A stretch of 64,000 nucleotides of DNA from Simplicispira sp. 125 (GCF_003096555.1 NZ_QEKM01000001.1:3534001-3598000); one strand, 5' to 3'. Counted from the stretch's first letter, positions 9,029 to 19,227 are shown. Numbers and translations are program-made. Notes: generated from the sequence alone by a model not told the origin.

Positions 9029-11239
9029 ATGGCTGACACTAACCTTCCCGTTCGCAAAAAATCCACGATGCCTGGGGTAGCGCAAAAGGCGCTGCACAAG
9101 CTCGGCCTGGTGCGCGATATTGACCTGGCGTTGCACCTGCCGCTGCGCTATGAAGATGAAACGCGCATCACGTTGCTGCGCAATGCACGCGATGGCGACA
9201 TGGTGCAGGTCGAAGCCACCGTCACTGCCAGTGAGGTGCAATTGCGCCCGCGCAGGCAGTTGCTCGTGCAGGTAGACGATGGCACCGGAACCTGCGAATT
9301 GCGCTTCTTCAGTTTCTACCCCTCGCACCAGAAAACCCTGGCCCTGGGCGCGCGCCTGCGTATCCGGGGGGAAGTCAAAGGCGGCTTCTGGGGACGGCAA
9401 ATGCTGCATCCGGCTTTCCGGGTGGCCGGTGGAGAACTGCCCGCCGCCTTGACGCCTGTGTACCCGACCACGGCCGGCCTGCCCCAGCCCTACTTGCGGC
9501 GGGCGGTGGCGATGGGCCTGCAGCGCGCGGACCTGTCCGATACGCTTCCCCCTGGCGTGGAGTTGCCATTCGCCAAAAATTCAGGTCAAAACGGCCTCCA
9601 GGGCTCATGCAGCCTGCGGGAAGCGCTCATTTTTTTGCATCACCCGGCGCCCCATGTGTCTCTGGCCGCACTCGAAGACCGCAGCCACCCCGCCTGGCAG
9701 CGCCTGAAGGCCGAGGAATTATTGGCCCAGCAGTTGTCGCAGCAGCAGTCGCGGCGCGCGCGTGACCAGCTTTGTGCCCCGGTCATCCAGCCGGGTAGCG
9801 GGGCACCGGGCCTGCCGCCCTTGCACGAGCAATTGCTGGCCGCGCTGCCTTTTGGGTTGACGGCTGCCCAGCAGCGCGTGGGTAAAGAAATCGCGGCTGA
9901 TCTGGCCCGTACGCGGCCCATGCACCGGCTGCTGCAAGGCGATGTCGGGTCGGGTAAAACCGTGGTGTCGGCCCTGGCTGCCTGCCTGGCCATGGAGGTT
10001 GGCTGGCAATGCGCTTTGATGGCGCCGACGGAAATTTTGGCCGAACAGCACTTCGCCAAAATGATCAGCTGGCTCGAACCCTTGTTGGCAGCGCGGGGGC
10101 GTTGCGTGGCCTGGTTGGTGGGCGGGCAAAAAAAGAAAGAACGTGCGGCCATGCTGGCAAGGGTGGCGTCCGGCGAGGCCGCGCTGGTGGTGGGCACGCA
10201 CGCCGTCATCCAGGAGCAGGTGCAGTTCAAGAACCTGGCGCTGGCCATCATCGACGAGCAGCACCGCTTTGGTGTGGCCCAGCGCCTGGCACTGCGTAAA
10301 AAACTGGCGGCGCCGGAGGGCTCGGGGTGGAGTGAGCGGCAAGCGGCCGCCGCAGATCGGGATGGGCGGCAAGGCGCGATGCCCCACGCCGAGCTCCCCG
10401 CGATGGAGCCGCACATGCTGATGATGAGCGCAACGCCCATTCCGCGCACCCTGGCCATGAGCTATTACGCCGACCTGGATGTCTCGGTGATCGACGAATT
10501 GCCCCCGGGGCGCACGCCCATCGTCACGCGGCTGATTGCCGACAGCCGCAAGGACGAGGTCATCGCACGCATTGCCAGCCAGGTGGCGGCGGGGCGGCAG
10601 GTGTACTGGGTGTGCCCGCTGATCGAGGAGAGCGAGACACTGGACCTCTCCAATGCCACTGCCACCCATGCCGATCTGAGCGAGGCTTTGCCCGGCACTG
10701 TGGTAGGCCTGCTGCACTCGCGCATGCCCAGTGCCGAAAAGAAAGCCGTAATGGCCGAATTCAGCGCAGGGCGCATGGGTGTGCTGGTGAGCACCACGGT
10801 GATTGAAGTGGGAGTGGACGTGCCCAATGCCTCGCTCATGGTCATCGAGCATGCCGAGCGCTTTGGCCTGAGCCAGTTGCACCAACTGCGCGGTCGCGTG
10901 GGGCGCGGTGCGGCTGCGTCGGCCTGCGTGTTGCTGTATGCCACCAACGACAGTGGCCGTGTGGGGCAAACCGCCAAAGAGCGTCTGCGCGCCATGCAGG
11001 AAACCAACGATGGATTCGAGATCGCCCGGCGCGACCTGGACATCCGCGGCCCGGGAGAGTTTTTGGGCGCACGCCAGTCGGGTGATGCCCTCTTGCGCTT
11101 TGCCGACCTGGTGACCGATACCCACCTGCTCGAATGGGCGCGGGCGCTTGCGCCGGTAATGTTGGACCGCTACCCCCAGCACGCCGAGCGGCATGTGGCG
11201 CGCTGGCTGGGCGGCAAGGCCGACTACCTCAAAGCGTAG
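9029..11239 (+). CDS. recG: ATP-dependent DNA helicase RecG
   Basis: RecG remodels stalled replication forks and Holliday junctions. The 736-residue protein has an N-terminal OB-fold wedge (about 60-150) and two helicase lobes. Visible motifs are Walker A GDVGSGKT, DExH box IIDEQHRFG, SATPIPRTLAM, and the C-terminal TTVIEVGVDVPNA and QLRGRVGRG. It exceeds the roughly 690-residue norm. One cause is about 35 extra residues between the DExH box and the SATPIP motif; another is a repeat-derived stretch near residues 182-203. Its last 11 bp overlap the convergent EAL gene. Confidence 0.97.
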   Translation: MADTNLPVRKKSTMPGVAQKALHKLGLVRDIDLALHLPLRYEDETRITLLRNARDGDMVQVEATVTASEVQLRPRRQLLVQVDDGTGTCELRFFSFYPSHQKTLALGARLRIRGEVKGGFWGRQMLHPAFRVAGGELPAALTPVYPTTAGLPQPYLRRAVAMGLQRADLSDTLPPGVELPFAKNSGQNGLQGSCSLREALIFLHHPAPHVSLAALEDRSHPAWQRLKAEELLAQQLSQQQSRRARDQLCAPVIQPGSGAPGLPPLHEQLLAALPFGLTAAQQRVGKEIAADLARTRPMHRLLQGDVGSGKTVVSALAACLAMEVGWQCALMAPTEILAEQHFAKMISWLEPLLAARGRCVAWLVGGQKKKERAAMLARVASGEAALVVGTHAVIQEQVQFKNLALAIIDEQHRFGVAQRLALRKKLAAPEGSGWSERQAAAADRDGRQGAMPHAELPAMEPHMLMMSATPIPRTLAMSYYADLDVSVIDELPPGRTPIVTRLIADSRKDEVIARIASQVAAGRQVYWVCPLIEESETLDLSNATATHADLSEALPGTVVGLLHSRMPSAEKKAVMAEFSAGRMGVLVSTTVIEVGVDVPNASLMVIEHAERFGLSQLHQLRGRVGRGAAASACVLLYATNDSGRVGQTAKERLRAMQETNDGFEIARRDLDIRGPGEFLGARQSGDALLRFADLVTDTHLLEWARALAPVMLDRYPQHAERHVARWLGGKADYLKA
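9573..9637 (-). repeat. Dispersed palindromic repeat, degenerate copy F (inside recG)
   Basis: The stretch GGCCTCCAGGGCTCATGCAGC, interrupted then followed by GGAAGCGCTCATTTTTTT, resembles copy D at 49.7 kb (GGCCTGCAGCGCTTATGCAGC, then AGCTATCAAAAAA). It is read in frame in RecG. The match is weaker than for the other copies. Confidence 0.45.
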
Positions 11240-13997
11240 AGGTGCCCGGGTGTGCGATGTGGGTGGCCTCCCACGCCTCAATGGGCACCGGCCGACCCAG
11301 CAGATAACCCTGGCAGAAATGGCAGCCATGGCTGATGAGAAAGGCGCGCTGTGCCACGGTCTCCACGCCTTCGGCCACGACCTCCAGCCCCAGCGCATCG
11401 CTCATCACCAGAATGGCGCGAACAATGGCGCTACTGGTGTTGTCGTTCAGCATGTCGCGGGTGAAGGACTGGTCGATCTTCAGCAGGTCAAAGGGCAAGC
11501 GCTTCAGATAGGACAGCGATGAGTAGCCCGTGCCGAAATCGTCCAGCGCGAAGCGCAGCCCCAGGTCGCGCAATTGGTGCATCTTGGTGATGGTGGTTTC
11601 GATGTCGCCCAGGATCGCGCTCTCGGTCAGCTCCAATTTCAGGCCGCCGGAGTCAATGCCCGTGCGGTTGAGTGTTTCGTGCACCAGGGCCACAAAGTCG
11701 GCCTGGTGAAACTGCTTTGCGCTCACATTGACGGCCAGGGTCAGATGCCGGGTGGTCGGGCTGAGTTGCCATTGGGCCAATTGCTGGCAGGCGGTGTCCA
11801 GCACCCACTGGCCCATGGGCAGGATCAGGCCGGTTTCTTCCGCCAGCGGGATGAAGTCGGCGGGAGATATGGCTTTTCCGTCTGCGCCTATCCAGCGAAT
11901 CAGGGCTTCGGCGCCGACCACGGAGCCTGCCTGATCGACCTGTACCTGGTAGTACAGCTGGAAAGCACGGTGCTCGACAGCATCGCGCAAGCCCATCTCC
12001 ATGGCCACGCGGGCATCCATGGAGGCCTGCATCGTGTCATCAAAAAACAGCACGCTGCCTCCGCCTTCTTCCTTGGCGCGGTACATCGCTACCTCGGCCT
12101 GCTGGAGCAGTACCTCCGGGGGCGCCTTGCTGGCACTGAACAACGTGACACCTGCACTGTTGGCGGCATAGAGTTTCCTGGTAGCGCCTAACTCATAGGG
12201 CGCCGCCAGCGTGTTGTGCAACTGCTGTGCCAACTGGTGCGCAGCAGCCATGGCCTGTTCAGCGTCTGCGCCGAGGTTCTGCACGATGGCGGCAAACGTG
12301 TTGCTGCCCAGGCGTGCCACCGTATTCTGCGCGCCCATGCAATCCTGTATGCGCCGGGCCATCTCGCACAGCAGCAGGTCGCCTGCGGCATGGCCCCAGG
12401 TGTCGTTGATTTGCTTGAAGCGGTCGATGTCGGCCAGTAGCAGCACGCCGTGCTGTGCACTGGCCCCGAGCGCCTGCTTTAACCGGTCTTGCAACAGGGT
12501 GCGGTTGGGCAGGCCGGTCAGGGTATCGTAGTAGGCCAGCCGGTGCACCAGTTCCTCAGACTGCTTTTGCTGCGTGATGTCTTCCTTGGTGGCGACGTAG
12601 TGGGTCACCTGGCCGCTCGCATCCACGATGGGGGCAATGATGGCCATTTCCACATAGGTGGAGCCGTCTTTGCGGGTGTTGGTGAACTCGCCGCGCCACG
12701 GTTTTCCGGACGCCAGTGCCGCCCACATGGCCTTGTACGTCGCTGGGGCGGTTTTGCCACGGTTCAGTATGCGGGGGTTGTGGCCCAGCACTTCATTCCG
12801 CGTGAAGCCGCTGTTGCGCACAAAGGCCTCGTTGACGTATTGAATGCGCGCTTGTGTATCGGTAATGATGATGCTCTCAGGGCTCTGCTCCACGGCGGTG
12901 GACAGGCGCCGCAAATCCATGTCGCGCTTTTGCAGCTCGTCGGCCATGTGGTTGATGCCTCGCTCCACGGCATGCATTTCACGCACATTGGAGTACTGTG
13001 AGATCGGTGTTTCCAGGCGCCCTGAGGCGACGTTGTCGATCGCCGCGGTGATCTTGTGTGTCCAGGCCTCGATCAGGTCATAGACGCAATAGCGTGCCGT
13101 CAGCACCGACACCAGGGCAATGCCTGCAAGCAGCGCAATGCGCAGCCAGAACCCCTGGTCAATACCGGCCACCGTGTGGCCCAGAGGGGCGCCGACGGCG
13201 AACACCAGGGGCGTGTGTGAAAAACGCGACGACACAATGCCGTACATGCGCCGGTTGCCGTCCGGGCCCACCAGTTCGCTGACGGTTTGGCCGTTTTGCA
13301 GCGCAGTCAGAAATCGCTCGGCGACCTCGGGCGGCAGTCGCTGTGCTGGCGCAAGCCCCTCGCTGGGGTGGTGAGACAGCACCGCGCCCGTGCCGCTGAG
13401 CAGAAAAGCGTTCCATCCCACGGGTAGTTTGAATTGCGCCACCAGCTTGTCAAACCAGCCGATCTGGATGGAGGTGAACAGGATGGCCTTGAGTTGGCCC
13501 TGGGCGTCGTGCACCGGGTAGCCAAAGGTCATGCCGGGTCTGTGTGAAATGCGTCCGACCAGAATTTCACCGGTCGTAATGCCCTGGCCCATGCTGGCAT
13601 CGCGGAACCATTGGCGATCGCTGACCGTGACCACCGTGCGCAGCGAGATGGCACTGCAGAAAACGGCGCCGTTGGGCAGCACAGCGCCAACGTTGGCGAC
13701 ATCCTCCATGGATTGCATCAAGCGCTGCGCCAGACCAGAGCAGTCTGCGCCATCGAGCGATTGCAGGTTGTCGGCACGGGCCATGATCTGGAAGGTCTGG
13801 CGCATGCTGCGCAAGGCTGACTCCTCTGTCATATGAACCGCCGCCAGCATGCGGCCGACTTCATTGTCTAGGGCTGCGATCGCGTCATGGCGCCGTTCCC
13901 GGTAGTCCAGGAAAGCCATCAAAAAAACCGGAAGGCAGGCCATGGCAATAATTGCCCACAGGCGCAGATGCAAGGACCTGGTGGTGCGCGGTGTCAT
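11229..13997 (-). CDS. Membrane sensor with Cache, HAMP, PAS, degenerate GGDEF and EAL domains
   Basis: A 922-residue c-di-GMP protein. One N-terminal membrane helix (about 12-30) and a second near 300 flank a periplasmic Cache-like sensor region. A HAMP-like linker, a PAS domain (about 375-490), a GGDEF domain (about 505-660) and an EAL domain (about 685-915) follow. The GGDEF signature reads GSNTF, so cyclase activity is unlikely. The EAL domain keeps AEALIRW, DDFGTGYSSLSYL and KIDQSF, so it should be a phosphodiesterase. ATG 13997 was chosen because it begins just before the first membrane helix; the open frame upstream is antisense to oxyR. It converges with recG and diverges from oxyR with 90 bp between. 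Confidence 0.88.
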   Translation of the reverse strand: MTPRTTRSLHLRLWAIIAMACLPVFLMAFLDYRERRHDAIAALDNEVGRMLAAVHMTEESALRSMRQTFQIMARADNLQSLDGADCSGLAQRLMQSMEDVANVGAVLPNGAVFCSAISLRTVVTVSDRQWFRDASMGQGITTGEILVGRISHRPGMTFGYPVHDAQGQLKAILFTSIQIGWFDKLVAQFKLPVGWNAFLLSGTGAVLSHHPSEGLAPAQRLPPEVAERFLTALQNGQTVSELVGPDGNRRMYGIVSSRFSHTPLVFAVGAPLGHTVAGIDQGFWLRIALLAGIALVSVLTARYCVYDLIEAWTHKITAAIDNVASGRLETPISQYSNVREMHAVERGINHMADELQKRDMDLRRLSTAVEQSPESIIITDTQARIQYVNEAFVRNSGFTRNEVLGHNPRILNRGKTAPATYKAMWAALASGKPWRGEFTNTRKDGSTYVEMAIIAPIVDASGQVTHYVATKEDITQQKQSEELVHRLAYYDTLTGLPNRTLLQDRLKQALGASAQHGVLLLADIDRFKQINDTWGHAAGDLLLCEMARRIQDCMGAQNTVARLGSNTFAAIVQNLGADAEQAMAAAHQLAQQLHNTLAAPYELGATRKLYAANSAGVTLFSASKAPPEVLLQQAEVAMYRAKEEGGGSVLFFDDTMQASMDARVAMEMGLRDAVEHRAFQLYYQVQVDQAGSVVGAEALIRWIGADGKAISPADFIPLAEETGLILPMGQWVLDTACQQLAQWQLSPTTRHLTLAVNVSAKQFHQADFVALVHETLNRTGIDSGGLKLELTESAILGDIETTITKMHQLRDLGLRFALDDFGTGYSSLSYLKRLPFDLLKIDQSFTRDMLNDNTSSAIVRAILVMSDALGLEVVAEGVETVAQRAFLISHGCHFCQGYLLGRPVPIEAWEATHIAHPGTSTL

Positions 13998-14087
13998 GGT
14001 TCGTGCATCATAGAGGGATTGATCCTGCACAGCACGGTATTTGGATGTGTGCTGCGCAAGGCACCGGGTGCCCATACTGCTACTCAC

Positions 14088-15053
14088 ATGACTCTCACCG
14101 AACTCAAATACATCGTTGCCGTGGCACGCGAAAAGCACTTTGGCCGTGCCGCCGATGCCTGTTATGTGTCGCAGCCCACGCTGTCGGTGGCGGTCAAAAA
14201 GCTGGAAGAAGAGCTGGACGTCAAGCTGTTTGAGCGCAGCGCCGGAGAGGTCAGTGTGACCCCGCTGGGCGAGGAAATCGTGCGCCAGGCCCAGAGCGTG
14301 CTGGAGCAGGCCGCCGCCATCAAGGAGATTGCCAAGCGCGGCAAGGACCCGCTGGCGGGAGCGTTGACGCTGGGCGTGATCTACACCATCGGCCCTTACC
14401 TGTTGCCCGATCTGGTGCGCCACGCCATTCGGAATACCCCCCAAATGCCGTTGATGCTGCAGGAGAACTTCACCGTCAAGCTGCTTGAAATGCTGCGCAC
14501 GGGCGAGATTGACTGCGCCATCCTGGCCGAGCCTTTCCCCGACACGGGGCTGGCCATGGCGCCTTTGTATGACGAGCCCTTTCTGGCCGCTGTTCCCAGC
14601 AACCACGCGCTGGCCGCACAGCCCTCGGTGTCGGCGGCGGAACTCAAGAGCGAAAACATGCTGCTGCTGGGCGCTGGCCACTGCTTTCGCGACCATGTGC
14701 TGGAGGTGTGCCCCGAGTTTGCGCGCTTTGCCAGCAACGCCGAGGGCATCCGCAAGACCTTCGAGGGCTCGTCGCTGGAGACCATCAAGCACATGGTGGC
14801 TGCTGGCATGGGCGTCACCTTGGTGCCGCGCCTGGCGGTGCCGCGCGAGGCGCTCTCGCGCCAGGCCCGGCGGCGCAAAAGCGATGAACCGCATATCCGC
14901 TACCTGCCCATCCTGGAGAGCGACGGCAGCGCACCGCCCACGCGCCGTGTGGTGCTGGCCTGGCGGCGCAGCTTTACGCGTTATGAAGCCATCGCCGCGC
15001 TGCGCAACGCCATTTATGCCTGTGAGCTGCCGGGAGTTACGCGGCTGTCATGA
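14088..15053 (+). CDS. oxyR: Hydrogen peroxide-inducible transcriptional regulator OxyR
   Basis: A 321-residue LysR-family activator. The N-terminal winged HTH (about 1-60) contains HFGRAADACYVSQPTLSVAVK. The redox motif GHCFRDHVLEVC puts the sensing cysteines at Cys199 and Cys208, the same numbers as in E. coli OxyR, so it should form the same disulfide on peroxide exposure. ATG 14088 gives the standard LysR N-terminus (MTLTELKYIVAVA); the frame is open further upstream. The next gene is dps, a classical OxyR target, 150 bp downstream, which supports the call. Confidence 0.96.
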   Translation: MTLTELKYIVAVAREKHFGRAADACYVSQPTLSVAVKKLEEELDVKLFERSAGEVSVTPLGEEIVRQAQSVLEQAAAIKEIAKRGKDPLAGALTLGVIYTIGPYLLPDLVRHAIRNTPQMPLMLQENFTVKLLEMLRTGEIDCAILAEPFPDTGLAMAPLYDEPFLAAVPSNHALAAQPSVSAAELKSENMLLLGAGHCFRDHVLEVCPEFARFASNAEGIRKTFEGSSLETIKHMVAAGMGVTLVPRLAVPREALSRQARRRKSDEPHIRYLPILESDGSAPPTRRVVLAWRRSFTRYEAIAALRNAIYACELPGVTRLS

Positions 15054-15203
15054 GCGCGCAATGCACGGTGGTCGCCGTCCTACATCGCACCGCCAAGCCT
15101 TGCGTTACAGTGAACCGGTAGCTCCTGTGAGCTTGCAGTTGCGTGTTTTGACCGCATGCGGATGTTCCCAGGTTCGATTGTTTATCCACCCCAGGAGATG
15201 ACT

Positions 15204-15722
15204 ATGGCCAAAGCCGCCAACACTACCAAAGCTCCCAAATCCAAGGTTCCTGCCATCCATATTGGCATCAGCGACAAGGACCGTGCTGCCATCGCCAGCG
15301 GCCTCTCGCATTTGCTGGCGGACACCTACACGCTCTACCTCACTACGCATAACTTCCATTGGAACGTGACGGGGCCGATGTTCAATACGCTGCACCTGAT
15401 GTTCATGGGCCAGTACACCGAACTGTGGAACGCCGTGGATCCGATTGCCGAGCGCATCCGTTCGTTGGGCCATGTAGCGCCGGGTTCGTATGCCGAGTTC
15501 GGCAAACTCGCCAGCGTGCCCGATGCGCCCAGCAAGCCACCCAAGGCCCTGGACATGGTGCGCGTGCTGGTCGAAGGCCATGAAGCCGTGGCGCGCACGG
15601 CACGCAGCATCTACCCTGCGGTGCAACGTGCCAGCGATGAACCCACGGCCGACTTGCTGACCCAGCGCCTGACCGTGCATGAACAGACGGCCTGGATGCT
15701 GCGCTCCTTGTTGGAAGAGTAA
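15204..15722 (+). CDS. dps: Dps/ferritin-like DNA-protecting protein
   Basis: A 172-residue Dps-family protein that oxidises and stores iron and protects DNA during oxidative stress. The ferroxidase helix [11 protein letters not shown] and the following LHLMF...[15 protein letters not shown] carry the expected His, Asp and Glu ligands. The N-terminus is lysine-rich ([12 protein letters not shown]), as in Dps proteins that bind DNA. ATG 15204 was preferred over ATG 15198 because AGGAG at 15193-15197 then has normal spacing. It lies directly downstream of oxyR in the same orientation. Confidence 0.93.
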   Translation: MAKAANTTKAPKSKVPAIHIGISDKDRAAIASGLSHLLADTYTLYLTTHNFHWNVTGPMFNTLHLMFMGQYTELWNAVDPIAERIRSLGHVAPGSYAEFGKLASVPDAPSKPPKALDMVRVLVEGHEAVARTARSIYPAVQRASDEPTADLLTQRLTVHEQTAWMLRSLLEE

Positions 15723-15838
15723 ATCTGTTGCGCCTGGCGGCCTGCGCGTGGCCGGCCGGGCACTGCACTACACTGCGGCGGCATCGGTTCGGCCTGCGTG
15801 CCAGTAGGCCGGATGAGCCCCAGTCTTTTTTCGTCTGT

Positions 15839-16708
15839 ATGTCTCCCTCGCCGCGCAGCCGCCTGTCCCTGTACCTTGATCTCATCCGCTGGAGCCGCCC
15901 CGCAGGGTGGCTGCTGTTGCTGTGGCCCACACTCAGTGCGCTGTGGCTGGCCGCTGGCGGCTTTCCGGGCTGGCACCTGGTGGCGGTGTTTACGCTGGGG
16001 ACCATCCTGATGCGCAGTGCCGGTTGCTGCGTGAACGACGTGGCCGACCGGGATTTTGACCGGCATGTCAAGCGCACGGCGCAGCGCCCCATCACCAGCG
16101 GCGCCGTGTCGGTGCGCGAGGCTCTGGGCGTGGGAGCTGTACTGGCACTGGTGGCGTTTGCGCTGGTGCTGACCACCAATGCGCCGACGGTGGTCTGGTC
16201 GCTGCCCGCCCTGGGGGTGACCATTCTTTACCCGTTCACCAAGCGGTTTTTTTCCATGCCCCAGGCCGTGTTGGGCGTGGCTTTCAGCATGGGCATCCCC
16301 ATGGCCTTTACCGCCGTGCAGGGCCAGGTGTCCTGGCTGGCGCTGTGGCTGGTGCTGGGTAACCTGTTGTGGGTGCTGGCCTACGATACCGAATACGCCA
16401 TGGTGGACCGCGATGATGACTTGAAGCTGGGCATGCAAACCTCGGCCATCACGCTGGGACGCTTTGATGTGGCTGCCATTGTGGCGTTCTACCTGGGTTT
16501 TGTGCTTATTTGGGCTCTGGCCCTTGCACCGTTTGCGCTGGGTGCTCTGTTTTATGTTGCTATTGCCGTGGTGCTGGCGCAGGTAGCCTGGCACTGGACC
16601 CTGATTCGGGGGCGTACGCGCGAAGGCTGTTTCAAGGCCTTCCGCGAGAACCACTGGATCGGATTCACCTTCTTTGTGGGCATTGCTGGCAGCTACGCAT
16701 TGCGTTAA
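15839..16708 (+). CDS. ubiA: 4-hydroxybenzoate octaprenyltransferase
   Basis: A 289-residue integral membrane prenyltransferase that joins the polyprenyl tail to 4-hydroxybenzoate in ubiquinone synthesis. Both Asp-rich magnesium/pyrophosphate motifs are visible: [15 protein letters not shown] and [14 protein letters not shown]. About eight or nine hydrophobic helices are expected. ATG 15839 gives the usual N-terminus ([15 protein letters not shown]); the open frame extends upstream without similarity. It converges on proC, and a dispersed repeat fills the gap. Confidence 0.95.
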   Translation: MSPSPRSRLSLYLDLIRWSRPAGWLLLLWPTLSALWLAAGGFPGWHLVAVFTLGTILMRSAGCCVNDVADRDFDRHVKRTAQRPITSGAVSVREALGVGAVLALVAFALVLTTNAPTVVWSLPALGVTILYPFTKRFFSMPQAVLGVAFSMGIPMAFTAVQGQVSWLALWLVLGNLLWVLAYDTEYAMVDRDDDLKLGMQTSAITLGRFDVAAIVAFYLGFVLIWALALAPFALGALFYVAIAVVLAQVAWHWTLIRGRTREGCFKAFRENHWIGFTFFVGIAGSYALR

Positions 16709-16768
16709 ATGCTATTAAATATATAGCTGTCAGCGCTTTAAAATAGGGCGTTAGAGGCTAAATTTACC
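16709..16768 (+). repeat. Dispersed palindromic repeat, copy B (between ubiA and proC)
   Basis: It reads TTAAATATATAGCTGTCAG, CGCTTTAAAATAGGGCG and TTAGAGGCTAAATTTA in sequence. The AGCTGTCAGCGCTTT core and the TTAGAGGC end match the other copies. It fills the space between two convergent genes and may serve as their transcript end, although a U-tract is not obvious. Confidence 0.75.
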
Positions 16769-16774
16769 TAAAGT

Positions 16775-17620
16775 TTAAGCGCCAAACTCATTGCCCAGCT
16801 CGTGGGCGCGTTGCTGCGCTGCCTGCATGGCGCGCACAAAGGCCTCCCCCACGCCGTCCTGTTCCATCGACTGCAGCGCCGCATAGGTGGTGCCGCCCTT
16901 GGAGGTGACGCGCTGGCGCAGGACTTGAGGCGACTCGTCCGATTGCCGGGCCAGCTCCGAGGCGCCTACAAAGGTGCCGACCGCCAACTGGTGGGCCTGG
17001 GCGGGTGTCAGGCCCATGGCCGTGCCTGCGCGGGCCATGGCCTCCAGAAAGTAAAAAACATAGGCTGGGCCGGAGCCGGACAGAGCAGTGACGGCGTCGA
17101 GCTGCTGCTCATCGTTTACCCACAGGAATTCGCCCGTGGTTGCCATGATGGTCTCGACCTGCTGGCGCTGTGCTGCGCTGACGCCAGTGCGGGCATACAG
17201 CGCACTCATGCCCTTGCCCACCAGCGCGGGGGTATTGGGCATGGTGCGTACGATGCAGTCGCTGCCCAGCCAGCGGGCAATGCTGTCAGAGCGGATGCCG
17301 GCAGCCACGCTCAGGTGCAGGGCATGCTGGGTGTGCTCGCGCGCCTGCGCGGCGGCGTCCTTGAAGGTTTGTGGCTTGACAGCCCAGACCACGATGCCCG
17401 CGCGCGCCAGCGCGGGGCCGGCCGTTGCCTGCGCCTGGATGTCGAAGTTTTTTTGCAATGCCACCCGGGCTTCCTCCCACGGTTCAACCACCTCGATCTG
17501 GTGGGCGGGGTGGCCCTGGCGGATCAGCCCACCAATGATGGCGCTGGCCATGTTGCCGCCACCGATGAAGGCGATCATGGGCAGGGGGATGGAGGCTGCG
17601 GAGGCGGAAGTCTGGCTCAT
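16775..17620 (-). CDS. proC: Pyrroline-5-carboxylate reductase
   Basis: The 281-residue enzyme catalyses the last step of proline synthesis, NAD(P)H-dependent reduction of pyrroline-5-carboxylate. The nucleotide-binding motif FIGGGNMASAIIGGL begins near residue 18. The C-terminal family block is seen as DAVTALSGSGPAYVF and SKGGTTYAAL. ATG 17620 was chosen because upstream sequence in the same frame is antisense to glpK. It lies 74 bp downstream of glpK in the same direction and could be read through from it. Confidence 0.95.
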   Translation of the reverse strand: MSQTSASAASIPLPMIAFIGGGNMASAIIGGLIRQGHPAHQIEVVEPWEEARVALQKNFDIQAQATAGPALARAGIVVWAVKPQTFKDAAAQAREHTQHALHLSVAAGIRSDSIARWLGSDCIVRTMPNTPALVGKGMSALYARTGVSAAQRQQVETIMATTGEFLWVNDEQQLDAVTALSGSGPAYVFYFLEAMARAGTAMGLTPAQAHQLAVGTFVGASELARQSDESPQVLRQRVTSKGGTTYAALQSMEQDGVGEAFVRAMQAAQQRAHELGNEFGA

Positions 17621-17694
17621 GGTGCGGTGCAGGTGCTGCTGTGGAGCCCGCCATGGTAGCGGCATCGGTGGCATGCGCCACCCATGGGCGCACC

Positions 17695-19188
17695 TCAGGC
17701 CAGCGTGGTCTGGCGCACGGCATGTTCCCAATGGGCCATCAGCTCTTGTGCGCGCGCGGCGCCCAGCGTGGGGACAAAGCGGCGCTCGGCGCGCCACAGC
17801 TGCGCGAGTTCTGCGGTGCTGCCATACACCCCGCTTGATAACCCGGCCAGGTAGGCGGCACCCAGCGCGGTGGTTTCGATCACAGCGGGCCGTACCACCG
17901 GAATGCCCAGCAAATCCGCCTGGAACTGCATCAGCAGGTCGTTGATGCAGGCGCCGCCATCTACGCGCAACTCGCTCACCGGTGCGCCACCGGCAGCCAC
18001 GGCGTCGCGGCTCATGGCCAGCAGCAGGGCGGCGCTTTGGTAGGCAATGCTTTCCAGTGCCGCGCGGGCGATGTGGGCAAGGGTGGTGCCGCGTGTCAGG
18101 CCGGTGATGGTGCCGCGTGCGTCGGGTTGCCAGTACGGTGCGCCCAGGCCGGTGAAGGCGGGCACCATCATCACGCCACCCGAGTCGGGCACGGAGAGCG
18201 CCAGGGGCTCCACCTCGCTGCTGCTGGAGATGGCACGCAGGCCGTCGCGCAGCCACTGCACCACGGCGCCGCCGACGAAGACGCTGCCCTCCAGCGCAAA
18301 TTCGGGTTGTGTCCCAGGCTGGGCGGCGCTGGTGGTGAGCAGGCCGTTTTGGCTGGTCTGGAACGTGGAACCTGTGTGCATCAGCATGAAGCAACCGGTA
18401 CCGTAGGTATTTTTTGCCATGCCTGCGGTGAAGCAGGCCTGGCCGAACAGCGCACTTTGCTGGTCACCTGCCACTCCGCCGATGCGAATGGTGTGGCCCA
18501 GCAGGTCCGCTGCGGTGTCGCCAAAGTGGGCGCTGGACGGCAGCACCGCGGGCATCAGTGCCTTGGGAATGCGCAGCAGCGCCAGCAGTTCGTCGTCCCA
18601 CTGGTTGGTGTGCACATTGAGCAGCATGGTGCGCGAGGCGTTGCTCACATCCGTCACGTGCACCTGGCCGTGGGTCAGCTGCCAGATCAGCCAGCTATCG
18701 ACGGTGCCAAAAGCCAGCTCGCCGCGCTCGGCCGCCTCGCGTGCGCCGGGCACGTTGTCCAGCAGCCACTGCAGTTTGGTGCCTGAAAAATAAGCGTCGA
18801 TCAACAGTCCGGTCTTGGACTGGATGGTGTCCGCCTTGCCCTGTTCGCGCAACTGCGCACAGGCGGGTTCTGCGCGCCGGTCCTGCCAGACGATGGCGTG
18901 GTGCACGGGCCGCCCGGTCTTGCGGTTCCACAGCACGGTGGTTTCGCGCTGGTTGGTGATGCCTACCGCCCGGATGTCGCGGGCGGTGATGCCTGCCTGC
19001 TGCAGGGCGGTGCGCGCCGTGGCGAGCTGGGTGCGCCAGATCTCCATCGGATCGTGCTCCACCCAGCCGGGGCGGGGGTAGATCTGAGGAAGTTCGAGTT
19101 GCGCCTGGGCCACGATGTGGCCGCGTTCATCGAACACGATGCTGCGTGAACTGGAGGTGCCTTGGTCGAGGGCGAGCAGGTAGGTCAT
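17695..19188 (-). CDS. glpK: Glycerol kinase
   Basis: The 497-residue FGGY-family kinase phosphorylates glycerol to sn-glycerol 3-phosphate. Family features include [13 protein letters not shown] at the N-terminus, the substrate region [14 protein letters not shown], and the C-terminal ATP-binding [11 protein letters not shown]. Length is normal. It lies 39 bp downstream of glpR in the same orientation, divergent from the glycerol importer. Kinase and importer therefore flank a shared control region, which fits uptake followed by immediate phosphorylation. Confidence 0.97.
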   Translation of the reverse strand: MTYLLALDQGTSSSRSIVFDERGHIVAQAQLELPQIYPRPGWVEHDPMEIWRTQLATARTALQQAGITARDIRAVGITNQRETTVLWNRKTGRPVHHAIVWQDRRAEPACAQLREQGKADTIQSKTGLLIDAYFSGTKLQWLLDNVPGAREAAERGELAFGTVDSWLIWQLTHGQVHVTDVSNASRTMLLNVHTNQWDDELLALLRIPKALMPAVLPSSAHFGDTAADLLGHTIRIGGVAGDQQSALFGQACFTAGMAKNTYGTGCFMLMHTGSTFQTSQNGLLTTSAAQPGTQPEFALEGSVFVGGAVVQWLRDGLRAISSSSEVEPLALSVPDSGGVMMVPAFTGLGAPYWQPDARGTITGLTRGTTLAHIARAALESIAYQSAALLLAMSRDAVAAGGAPVSELRVDGGACINDLLMQFQADLLGIPVVRPAVIETTALGAAYLAGLSSGVYGSTAELAQLWRAERRFVPTLGAARAQELMAHWEHAVRQTTLA

Positions 19189-19227
19189 GGTGTGTCAGTG
19201 AAAGGGCGCGCTGGAGGAGCCGTGGGA

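Noticed and set aside
13998..14894. N-terminal extension of the EAL protein through oxyR
   Set aside because: The frame stays open by chance; family similarity and the membrane helix begin at ATG 13997, and oxyR on the other strand is certain.
17621..18394. N-terminal extension of ProC
   Set aside because: It is a different frame through glpK and has no similarity; the FAD/NAD motif begins 18 residues after ATG 17620.
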